Source of the DNA: an uncultured Phaeodactylibacter sp.
GTDB taxonomy: Bacteria > Bacteroidota > Bacteroidia > Chitinophagales > Saprospiraceae
Assembly (NCBI GenBank): GCA_913062745.1
Contig: CAJXXJ010000321.1
Location: forward strand, 1-5,240
Length of the DNA stretch: 5,240 bases
Reading direction: 5' to 3'
In this document: one piece after another, positions 1 through 5,240 of the stretch
Position numbering within the stretch: the stretch's first letter is position 1
Layout of the letters: each line of letters starts with the position of its first letter
Notes under the pieces: generated by a model
Database searches by the model: none
What the model saw: only the letters and a program-made list of their open reading frames with translations
Told to the model about the DNA's origin: nothing
Program-made: the position numbers and the translations under genes

Positions 1-696
1 ATAGTTCTGCGCTTCCAGCTCGCCCCGCTCTACGGCCTCCCGAATATAAGACAATTGATCTGCTTGCCAGGCTCTATCGAGGTCCGCATGTTGTATAATG
101 TAAAAAACACCCTCCATAGCTTCGTTGCCTACCAACTGCCGGGTAGGGAAACCGTAGTTGGTGATGATCTGCTTCAGTTGTTCCCGGTTGCGCTCATCTA
201 CCTGCCTCATCGAAGTGCCCGTTACCTCGGAGGAGTCGATGCGGTACTTTTGCCGAAGCTCATCCATCCAGTTGCCGCGCACCTGCTGATCATCCATAAA
301 CATGCGCACGAGCTCCCGCTGCAGTTCGGGTTCCTGCACGGTTTCCTGCCTTAGCTCGGCGCAGGGGCCGCGCCCGGCCAGCAGTGGGCTGCGGCAAAGC
401 TGTTGTTGTATTTCCCGGGGCTGTGCTTCCAGCAGGGCCTCCACTTCCTGCTCTTTGCCAAGCTCCAGCTTGGCTTCCAGCCCGATGAGCACAAACTGCC
501 GGTCCATGCTGTCGCGTTGCCCAATCAGAGAGTCAAATTGTATACTTGCGGTTTGGTAATCTCCGTTCCAGCTGTTCCCGATCATCCGCCAGCCGAGCCG
601 CCAGAAAGCTTCATCGGATAGCCGGGTGTCAGCAGCTTCTTTGCGGCAAGATAGCAGGCATAGGCATAACAGCAACGGAGTGAGGTAGGTCTTCAT
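1..696 (-). CDS. DUF6624 domain lipoprotein (partial, C-terminus outside window)
   Basis: The reading frame is open from an ATG at 696 down to base 1, giving 232 codons with no stop, so the C-terminus lies beyond the left edge. The N-terminus MKTYLTPLLLCLCLLSC is a lipoprotein signal peptide with a lipobox LLSC. Cys17 would be the lipidated residue, which places the protein in the periplasm or anchored to a membrane. Residues about 25-115 are a Gln/Glu/Leu-rich region that I do not recognise. Residues about 128-232 match the DUF6624 pattern as I know it: MFMDDQQVR near 132-140, then VDERNREQLKQII near 166-178, YGFPT near 181-185, LVGNEA near 188-193 and IIQHAD near 200-205. The end of the visible part (ERGELEAQNY) is where family members continue towards a conserved LTDR-type segment. 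The molecular function of DUF6624 is unknown to me. It lies 71 bp downstream of the DUF2306 gene on the same strand, so co-transcription is possible but unproven. I am confident of the gene and domain, and make no claim about function. Confidence 0.85.
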   Translation of the reverse strand, partial: MKTYLTPLLLCLCLLSCRKEAADTRLSDEAFWRLGWRMIGNSWNGDYQTASIQFDSLIGQRDSMDRQFVLIGLEAKLELGKEQEVEALLEAQPREIQQQLCRSPLLAGRGPCAELRQETVQEPELQRELVRMFMDDQQVRGNWMDELRQKYRIDSSEVTGTSMRQVDERNREQLKQIITNYGFPTRQLVGNEAMEGVFYIIQHADLDRAWQADQLSYIREAVERGELEAQNY

Positions 697-767
697 GGTG
701 CGATGTACTTTATGTTGCACACCTAATAGTCCTGCCTGGCTAATGGTTCATAAACTGGTTTTTAGGT

Positions 768-1289
768 TTATCGTACCACTATCTGCAGGCCCTTCCGGTC
801 CTTCACCTCCTGCAGTGTGCGTTTGCGGAAGCGGAAAATCCAAAAAGAGCCCAGCAAGTAGGGAAGCCCCCAAAATAAGAATATCCGCAGCCAGTTGGGC
901 CATTCCGGAACCAGCCCAAAAAGATGAGAGCCGCCTGCCATGACGAGGCCTACGTAGCTGTAAGACATCCACATGTAGTGTTGTATCAGCCAGCCCCGGT
1001 TAGATCGTGCGAACAGCGGGAAGTATATGCCCAGCGCCATCGTACCCAGAGATACGATCGACAAGGCATGGAAAACACCGAAACCCCCAAAGAGGTCGAA
1101 GATGAAAAAGGAGGTAAAGATCAGGATGAGCATGCTGGCCACATATACCCAGCCGGCTTGCACGTGCCGCGCCGTCCCTTTTGCGGAAAAAAAGATATAG
1201 CCGCCGGCGAGCAGCGCCAGGACGGAAAAGAGGGTATGGATGAAGTTGATCAAGTGCATACCAAAAAATAGTAATCCTGGCGGCGGCAT
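768..1289 (-). CDS. DUF2306 family integral membrane protein
   Basis: This encodes 173 residues, predominantly hydrophobic, with about five membrane helices near residues 12-34, 45-66, 70-93, 101-120 and 133-153, followed by a basic tail (FRFRKRTLQEVKDRK). The pattern RHVQAGWVYVASML near 41-54, preceded by an N-terminal helix containing FIHTL and followed by FHALS near 73-77 and QHYMWMSY near 103-110, fits the DUF2306 membrane family. Several histidines (17 or 18, 42, 74, 104, 122) lie in or next to helices and could bind a metal or haem, but this is inference. No function is established. The start is uncertain. The outer ATG at 1289 is given here, but Met11 (ATG at 1259) directly precedes the first helix, resembles the start of family members, and would leave about 80 bp rather than 50 bp for divergent promoters. 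No clear ribosome binding site decides between them. The gene is divergent from the CBM9-like gene. Confidence 0.85.
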   Translation of the reverse strand: MPPPGLLFFGMHLINFIHTLFSVLALLAGGYIFFSAKGTARHVQAGWVYVASMLILIFTSFFIFDLFGGFGVFHALSIVSLGTMALGIYFPLFARSNRGWLIQHYMWMSYSYVGLVMAGGSHLFGLVPEWPNWLRIFLFWGLPYLLGSFWIFRFRKRTLQEVKDRKGLQIVVR

Positions 1290-1297
1290 CCAAGTTA
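1290..1297 (-). promoter_or_regulatory. Possible -7 promoter element for the DUF2306 gene
   Basis: On the minus strand this reads TAACTTGG, one mismatch from the Bacteroidota -7 consensus TAnnTTTG. It abuts the outer ATG at 1289, so it can serve as a promoter only if translation begins at the inner ATG at 1259. No TTG -33 element is seen at the expected distance, so support is weak. Confidence 0.2.
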
Positions 1298-1310
1298 TGG
1301 CTTAGCCATA
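1296..1310. repeat. 15-bp palindrome in divergent promoter region
   Basis: TATGGCT and AGCCATA form a perfect 7-bp inverted repeat around a single central T. It sits between the divergent DUF2306 and CBM9-like genes, just upstream of the possible -7 element of the plus-strand gene. A short near-perfect palindrome here could be a dimeric regulator's operator. A chance match is also possible, and no regulator gene is visible nearby. Confidence 0.4.
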
Positions 1311-1322
1311 GCAGGCTTTTGC

Positions 1323-1330
1323 TATCTTGT
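1323..1330 (+). promoter_or_regulatory. Possible -7 promoter element for the CBM9-like gene
   Basis: TATCTTGT, preceded by TTTTGC, resembles the Bacteroidota -7 element TAnnTTTG with one T missing. It ends only 9 bases before the ATG at 1340, which would give a very short or leaderless transcript. No -33 TTG is found at about 20 bp upstream. Weak support. Confidence 0.25.
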
Positions 1331-1339
1331 CGACAAAAA

Positions 1340-2458
1340 ATGCTGCGTTTCCTTCCTTTTTTGTTCGTAGTGCTGTCCGTCCGGGGCCCGAGCGCCCAGC
1401 CGGCGGCCACTTACACACACCCGATTCCCTTCGCGCCCCGGCAGTACGTCTGTCAGCGGGCAGCAGACCCGATCCGGGTAGACGGCAAGCTGGACGAGGA
1501 TAGCTGGCAGCAAGCAGCATGGACTGCCGACTTTACAGACATTGAAGGCCCACTGCGCCCGGCTCCTGCCTACCGGACCCGCGCTAAGATGCTTTGGGAC
1601 AGCGCCTTTTTTTACTTCGCGGCAGAGCTGCTGGAACCCCATCTTTGGGCAACCCTTACCGAGCGGGACGCGGTGATGTACCAAAATGATGATTTTGAAA
1701 TTTTTATCGACCCGGACGGGGACGGGCAGTACTATTACGAATTTGAAATGAACGCCCACAATGCCATCTGGGACCTCTTCCTCATCCGCCCCTACCGGGT
1801 AGCCGACGGCTTGCCCAAATACCTCAACAACTGGGATATGAAAGGCATCCGTACCGCTGTGCAACTGCGAGGCACCCTAAACGACCCCTCCGACCGGGAT
1901 ACTTCCTGGATCGTAGAAGTAGCCCTGCCATGGAGCGCCCTTGCGGAAATGGCGCCGGAGGCCCGGATGCCGGAACCTGGTGAGCAGTGGCGGGTCAATT
2001 TTTCGCGCGTCGACTGGCATTTCGAAGTGCGCGACGGGCAGTATCACAAGAAGACAGATCCGGAGACAGGGGAGGTGGTGCGCTGGCCGGAAGAAAACTG
2101 GGTGTGGTCGCCCTCCGGCAGAGTAGATATGCATCAGGTGGAGACCTGGGGGTATGTGCAGTTTTCCGGACAAACGGCAGGTACGGCAGCAGAGGCCTTT
2201 CGGCAAAAGCCGGAGGAGGCCGTCAAATGGGCGCTTTGGCAATTGTACCATCAGCAGCAGGCTTTCCGGGAGGCCAATGGCTACTACGCTGGTGAAACGA
2301 AAAAGCTGAGCCTGCCCGCAGTGGAGCTTCCCGGGTATGAGCCGCAACTGCAAGTGTGGGCTTCTCCGGAAACCTTTCCCCTCCGCCTTCCGGCACCGGG
2401 CGGTGGAGGCCATTGGAACATTGATCACAGCGGGCGGCTGTGGGCGAGCAGCCATTGA
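1340..2458 (+). CDS. Exported carbohydrate-binding family 9-like protein
   Basis: This encodes 372 residues. The ATG at 1340 is chosen because it opens directly onto a signal peptide (MLRFLPFLFVVLSVRGPSA, likely cut after Ala19). A TTG at 1319 would put seven polar residues in front of it. Residues about 44-277 form a CBM9-like beta-sandwich domain. The visible marks are RVDGKLDEDSWQQA near 46-59, the strand FFYFAAELLEP near 90-100, NDDFEIFIDPDGDGQYYYEF near 117-136, EMNAHNAIWDL near 136-146, WIVEVALPW near 190-198, WRVNFSRV near 217-224, and the closing DMHQVETWGYVQF near 263-275. Such domains bind sugars in some characterised xylanases; in stand-alone Bacteroidota proteins like this one the ligand is unknown. 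The C-terminal 285-372 includes a probable helical segment and a tail ending HWNIDHSGRLW that resembles the substrate-side tail of family members. No catalytic domain is present. It is expected in the periplasm or secreted. The gene converges on the FAD-Rieske gene with a 42-bp gap and no obvious terminator. Confidence 0.9.
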   Translation: MLRFLPFLFVVLSVRGPSAQPAATYTHPIPFAPRQYVCQRAADPIRVDGKLDEDSWQQAAWTADFTDIEGPLRPAPAYRTRAKMLWDSAFFYFAAELLEPHLWATLTERDAVMYQNDDFEIFIDPDGDGQYYYEFEMNAHNAIWDLFLIRPYRVADGLPKYLNNWDMKGIRTAVQLRGTLNDPSDRDTSWIVEVALPWSALAEMAPEARMPEPGEQWRVNFSRVDWHFEVRDGQYHKKTDPETGEVVRWPEENWVWSPSGRVDMHQVETWGYVQFSGQTAGTAAEAFRQKPEEAVKWALWQLYHQQQAFREANGYYAGETKKLSLPAVELPGYEPQLQVWASPETFPLRLPAPGGGGHWNIDHSGRLWASSH

Positions 2459-2500
2459 AACTCCCCGCAGCGGCAGGCGGTTCATTCGGCAGCGGTACGG

Positions 2501-3997
2501 TTACTCCTCAAGCGGCTTCGGCTTTAGCGGGCTGCGGACCGGAGCGCGCAGAGGTTCTCCTTTGGCAGAAAACTGGCCGCCGTGGCAGGGGCAGTCCCAG
2601 GTGCGCTCGCCCTGATTCCAGCGTACGGTGCAGCCCATGTGCGTACAAGTCGGCGACAGCGTAGTCAGCTCGCCGGCTTCGTCGCGGTAGACAGCGTATT
2701 TGCTGCCGTTGTGCTGAAGGATGCGGCCGGTACCGGGCTCAATGCTGCTCAGGTCTTTGGGGTAGGAGGAAAGGTGGTCCTTTACAAAGTGCCTGGCCAC
2801 TTCCGCATTGTTTTTTATGTAGTCTGATTTCAGGTGCATGCGGCGGGGGCGGACAACATTCAGCAGCGGGTTTTCTTCCTCCTGCAGCAGGTCGGTAATC
2901 AGCCGGGCACCCATCATGCCGAACACCAGGCCGTCACCGGAGTAGCCGCTGGAAACCAGTACCCGCTCGTCCAGTATACTTTTACCAATCATGGGCAGCT
3001 TATCGGTGGGTTCGTACCACTGGCCAGACCAGCGGTGCAGCATCTCATCAACCGGGTAATGCTCCCGGATATAATCTTCGAGTTCGCGGAAACAGGCGTC
3101 GGTGTCCTGCACGGTGCCGGTGCGGTGGTCGGCACCGCCAGTGATGAGGACCTGTTGGCCGTTGTATTCGGCATTGCGGGTGTAGTGATAGGGCGACTGC
3201 ATATCCCAGAACAGGCCCTGCGGTACTTCGCCTTTCACCTTGTAGGCCATAACGTAGGTACGGCTGGGCGGCAGGGCAGTTTGTTCTGCTTTCGCGAAAG
3301 CGGGCAGGTGGGTCGCCATTATTACTCGCCCGGCGCTTATACGGTGCCCCTGGTCGGTCTCTACAACGCGATGATCGCCATCCCGCTGCACTTCCATCGC
3401 CCGGGTATGGGTGAAAATGGGTACCCCCTCAGCCTTCAGGCGCTGTGCCAGCCCGTTGATAAAGCGCAGTGGCTGAAAGCGGGCGTTGTTGCCGAAACGC
3501 ACGGCCTGCTGCACTTCAAAGGGGAGCGGGCAACTCGACTGCAGTTGTACATCAAGGCCGGCATTGCGCGCGGCTTTATACTCCTCTTCCAGCTCTTCCG
3601 TCTGCTCGCTGATTCGGGTGTAGAGATAGCCCGGCTCGTAGGCGAAATGGCAATCGATGCCTTCGGTTTCTGCAATCGTTTTGATTTGGTCCACCGCATT
3701 GCGCATGCCCCGGGCAATGAGCCGGGCACTTTCCTGCCCGTAGGATTTTTGCAGGTAGTTGTATTGCAGATCAGTAGCTGTAGAAAGGTGGCCGGAAGTC
3801 TGCCCGCTGTCTCCGCTTCCGATTTCGTCTGCTTCTATCAACTGCACAGAATGCCCGGCGCGGTGCAGCAGGAATGCGGTGGCCATACCGGTCAGGCCTC
3901 CGCCTATGATCAGCGTTTCCGTTTCAATGGAATGGTCGAGGGTAGGGAAGCGGGGAGCAGTCTCTGCGGTGGTTGCCCAGAAGGAGCGGTGTTGCAT
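2501..3997 (-). CDS. FAD-dependent oxidoreductase (DAO fold) with C-terminal Rieske [2Fe-2S] domain
   Basis: This encodes 498 residues, about the usual size of this two-domain family, to which Bacillus YurR-type proteins belong. Residues about 27-370 are a DAO-type flavoprotein. The dinucleotide fold shows as LIIGGGLTGMATAFLL (29-44, GxGxxG at 32-37), with Glu55 ending the second strand to bind the FAD ribose. GSGDSGQTSGHLSTATD (60-76) is the family segment near the flavin, and GYSGDGLVFGMMGARLITDL (351-370) is the C-terminal FAD motif. Residues about 405-490 are a Rieske domain: Cys451 and His453 (CTH), Cys469 and His472 (CPCH) ligate the cluster, with 15 residues between the two motifs. Cys456 and Cys471 are placed for the stabilising disulphide typical of bc1/b6f-like Rieske proteins. 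There is no signal or Tat motif, so it is probably cytosolic. The electron donor and substrate are unknown; amine or amino-acid oxidation is a family-based guess. The start at 3997 fits an N-terminus with the family's short aromatic leader (SFW). It is divergent from the SDR gene. Confidence 0.93.
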   Translation of the reverse strand: MQHRSFWATTAETAPRFPTLDHSIETETLIIGGGLTGMATAFLLHRAGHSVQLIEADEIGSGDSGQTSGHLSTATDLQYNYLQKSYGQESARLIARGMRNAVDQIKTIAETEGIDCHFAYEPGYLYTRISEQTEELEEEYKAARNAGLDVQLQSSCPLPFEVQQAVRFGNNARFQPLRFINGLAQRLKAEGVPIFTHTRAMEVQRDGDHRVVETDQGHRISAGRVIMATHLPAFAKAEQTALPPSRTYVMAYKVKGEVPQGLFWDMQSPYHYTRNAEYNGQQVLITGGADHRTGTVQDTDACFRELEDYIREHYPVDEMLHRWSGQWYEPTDKLPMIGKSILDERVLVSSGYSGDGLVFGMMGARLITDLLQEEENPLLNVVRPRRMHLKSDYIKNNAEVARHFVKDHLSSYPKDLSSIEPGTGRILQHNGSKYAVYRDEAGELTTLSPTCTHMGCTVRWNQGERTWDCPCHGGQFSAKGEPLRAPVRSPLKPKPLEE

Positions 3998-4041
3998 AGG
4001 TTATTGGTTTTGAGGTTCTTTGATTACTGTAAAACTCGGTG

Positions 4042-4067
4042 GGAGGCATGATGTTCGGAGTGCCTCC
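4042..4067. repeat. Inverted repeat in the FAD-Rieske/SDR intergenic region
   Basis: GGAGGCA (4042-4048) and TGCCTCC (4061-4067) are perfect 7-bp inverted arms separated by 12 bases. The repeat lies 44 bp upstream of the FAD-Rieske start and 133 bp upstream of the SDR start. The arm size and centre spacing (19 bp, nearly two helical turns) would suit a dimeric regulator's operator. A hairpin in the FAD-Rieske leader is the alternative. There is no T-run, so it is not an intrinsic terminator. Confidence 0.4.
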
Positions 4068-4148
4068 TGTACCTGTGGCTTCGCCAGATGTATGGGAAAG
4101 TAGCTCGTTTTTGTCTCAGGCTCAGAAAACGGAACAGTGCAGAAGCCT

Positions 4149-4156
4149 TACTTTAG
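4149..4156 (+). promoter_or_regulatory. Possible -7 promoter element for the SDR gene
   Basis: TACTTTAG differs from the Bacteroidota -7 consensus TAnnTTTG at one position and would give a leader of roughly 40 bases before the ATG at 4201. No TTG -33 element is found at about 20 bp upstream. Weak support. Confidence 0.25.
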
Positions 4157-4200
4157 GCAGAATTTTGTTTTTTAGGGGAGGTCAAAAGAAAACATGCATC

Positions 4201-4992
4201 ATGGATCAGGATACTATATTCATCACCGGAGCAGGGCAGGGGATTGGCAAGGCAACGGCCCTGCTTTTTGCCCGCCGAGGCTGGTATGTGGGCCTTTCGG
4301 ATGTCAATCTGCAGGCGGTGGAAGCGCTAGCGGAGGAGATCGGGCCGGAACAGTGCTCGGTGCACCGCATGGATGTGCGCGATGTGGAGCAGGTACAGCA
4401 GGCGCTCACTGCTTTCGGGCAGCGTACCGGGCAGCGCATGAAGGTGCTCTTCAACAATGCCGGGATACTGTTTCCGGGAGGGTTTGAGCGTATGCCTTTG
4501 CAGCAGCATCACGCATTGGTCGACATCAACTTTACCGGCCTTATCAACGTCACGCATATTGCCCTGCCAATGCTCAAAAACACTCCGGGCAGCACGGTCC
4601 TGAGCATGTGCTCTGCTTCGGCTACCTATGGCAATCCGGAGCTGACCACCTACGCCGCCACCAAATCCGCTGTAAAGTCGCTGACCGAAGGCTGGAACCT
4701 GCTGTTCCAAAAGCACGGTATACACGTAGCGGATTTGCTGCCGGCCTATGTGCGCACCGGTATGGTAGCCGCAGCAAAGGACGAAATGCAGCTCCCCGAG
4801 CGCGATGTCAAACTGAATGCGGATGATATAGCCAAAGCGGCCTGGAAGGCCGTGCACGACCGCCGGCGGATGCACCACTACATCGGGTTTGATTCCAACC
4901 TCTTCCGCTTTTGCAAATGGCTGCTGCCCCGGCCTGTGCTGGAGGGCATCCTCAAGGCTTCTTTTTACAAAAAGGCCATGGCAAAAAATTAG
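4201..4992 (+). CDS. Short-chain dehydrogenase/reductase (classical SDR)
   Basis: This encodes 263 residues, normal for a classical SDR. The Rossmann glycine motif is TGAGQGIG (9-16), and Asp34 at the end of the second strand (GLSDVN) predicts NAD(H) rather than NADP(H). NNAG is at 85-88, and the catalytic set is Asn110 (DIN), Ser138, Tyr151 and Lys155 (YAATK). PAYVRTGM (181-188) replaces the more usual PGxVxT. The C-terminus (WLLPRPVLEGILKASFYKKA, about 240-259) is amphipathic and could touch a membrane or form a substrate lid. The substrate cannot be told from sequence. The ATG at 4201 is chosen because the frame stays open upstream to 4039, but that extra 54-residue segment has no SDR character and the Rossmann strand begins right after Met1. 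A GGGGAGGT at 4175-4182 lies 18 bases before the ATG, too far for a standard ribosome binding site. The gene is divergent from FAD-Rieske, and its stop overlaps the next gene's stop. Confidence 0.93.
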   Translation: MDQDTIFITGAGQGIGKATALLFARRGWYVGLSDVNLQAVEALAEEIGPEQCSVHRMDVRDVEQVQQALTAFGQRTGQRMKVLFNNAGILFPGGFERMPLQQHHALVDINFTGLINVTHIALPMLKNTPGSTVLSMCSASATYGNPELTTYAATKSAVKSLTEGWNLLFQKHGIHVADLLPAYVRTGMVAAAKDEMQLPERDVKLNADDIAKAAWKAVHDRRRMHHYIGFDSNLFRFCKWLLPRPVLEGILKASFYKKAMAKN

Positions 4993-5240
4993 TACCCGAA
5001 CAAGGCGATGATAGCCGGCCCCCACAGATGGGAGGTGAAGAAATAGGTGGCCAGCACCAAAAACAGGCAGGCCACCGAAAGCACTCCTACACTCGCCCAC
5101 TGCAGCCACGCAGAACGGATTTGTGTATGGCGCCGGATAAAGACCTCTGCGACCAGCAAATTGGGTAGATAAAAGAAAAAATCCATAAAGTAATCGAAGG
5201 GGCCGGTAAACTGATCCGTATGCCCCCAGCCGTCCGTGAA
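4989..5240 (-). CDS. Uncharacterised membrane protein, C-terminal part (partial)
   Basis: The frame is open from base 5240 to a TAA at 4991-4989, giving 83 codons. An internal ATG at 5186 exists, but the frame reads on without a stop to the window edge with protein-like sequence (GHTDQFTGPFDYFMDF), so I take this as the 3' end of a longer gene. The visible part has one hydrophobic stretch around PNLLVAEVF, then a basic loop RRHTQIR, a clear membrane helix (about 21 residues centred on VLSVACLFLVLATYF) and a hydrophobic C-terminal end (GPAIIALFGY). I do not recognise the family. It converges on the SDR gene: the four bases TTAG at 4989-4992 hold both stop codons. Confidence 0.7.
   Translation of the reverse strand, partial: FTDGWGHTDQFTGPFDYFMDFFFYLPNLLVAEVFIRRHTQIRSAWLQWASVGVLSVACLFLVLATYFFTSHLWGPAIIALFGY

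Noticed and set aside
55..621. Three overlapping plus-strand open frames
   Set aside because: They are antisense to the DUF6624 lipoprotein gene, which runs off the window edge and explains this region better through its lipobox and family motifs.
1319..1339. TTG start for the CBM9-like gene
   Set aside because: It would put seven mostly polar residues before a clean signal peptide that begins at the ATG at 1340.
1322..1864. 180-codon minus-strand open frame
   Set aside because: It is antisense to the signal peptide and first half of the CBM9-like domain, with no recognisable features of its own.
1877..2485. 202-codon minus-strand open frame
   Set aside because: It is antisense to the CBM9-like gene, whose domain motifs are continuous across this stretch.
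2459..2500. Terminator between the convergent CBM9-like and FAD-Rieske genes
   Set aside because: The 42-bp gap has GC-rich repeats of GCGG/GGCAG but no paired stem followed by T residues on either strand.
2834..4051. 405-codon plus-strand open frame
   Set aside because: It lies wholly opposite the FAD-Rieske gene, whose protein has intact FAD and Rieske motifs. The antisense translation has no recognisable domain and its length follows from the GC-rich codon bias.
4145..4173. GCCT-loop-AGGC stem followed by a T-rich run, resembling a terminator
   Set aside because: The stem is only four base pairs, and it sits just upstream of the SDR gene with no plus-strand gene before it that would need terminating.
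4175..4182. GGGGAGGT as ribosome binding site for the SDR gene
   Set aside because: The 18-base gap to the ATG at 4201 is too long for standard spacing, and no in-frame start lies closer.
4039..4200. N-terminal extension of the SDR by 54 residues
   Set aside because: The extension lacks SDR features, and the Rossmann first strand starts immediately after the Met at 4201, as in normal family members.
4327..5109. 260-codon minus-strand open frame
   Set aside because: It is antisense to the SDR gene and crosses into the end of the right-edge membrane protein gene in another frame. Its translation shows no domain character.

Overview
The window looks like ordinary chromosomal DNA of a Bacteroidota bacterium. 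The evidence is a DUF6624-type lipoprotein, a DUF2306 membrane protein, a free-standing CBM9-like secreted protein, and starts with no well-placed Shine-Dalgarno sequence, as is usual in that phylum. The moderately GC-rich composition would suit a Saprospiria/Lewinella-like lineage, but that finer placement is only inference.

Layout, left to right. (1) 1-696, minus strand: a lipoprotein whose C-terminal half is a DUF6624 domain, cut by the left window edge. (2) 768-1289, minus: a five-helix DUF2306 membrane protein. (3) About 1290-1339: a short divergent promoter region with a 15-bp near-perfect palindrome. (4) 1340-2458, plus: an exported protein with a carbohydrate-binding family 9-like domain. 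(5) 2501-3997, minus: a 498-residue flavoprotein of the DAO fold with a C-terminal Rieske [2Fe-2S] domain, convergent with gene 4. (6) 3998-4200: a divergent intergenic region holding a 7-bp inverted repeat. (7) 4201-4992, plus: a classical short-chain dehydrogenase/reductase (SDR). (8) 4989-5240, minus: the C-terminal end of an unrecognised membrane protein that runs off the right edge and shares a TTAG stop overlap with the SDR gene.

Strand changes separate almost every gene, so there is no multi-gene operon beyond a possible DUF2306 to DUF6624 pair on the minus strand (71-bp gap). The divergent pairs (DUF2306/CBM9 and FAD-Rieske/SDR) might share regulation. FAD-Rieske and SDR are both redox enzymes, but nothing in the sequence ties them to one pathway.

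I see no tRNA, rRNA, CRISPR array, insertion sequence, phage gene or recognisable defence or toxin system. I do not find convincing evidence for an undescribed system. The points most worth a second look are the uncharacterised families (DUF6624 lipoprotein, DUF2306 protein, right-edge membrane protein), the substrate of the FAD-Rieske fusion, and the inverted repeats in the two divergent promoter regions.
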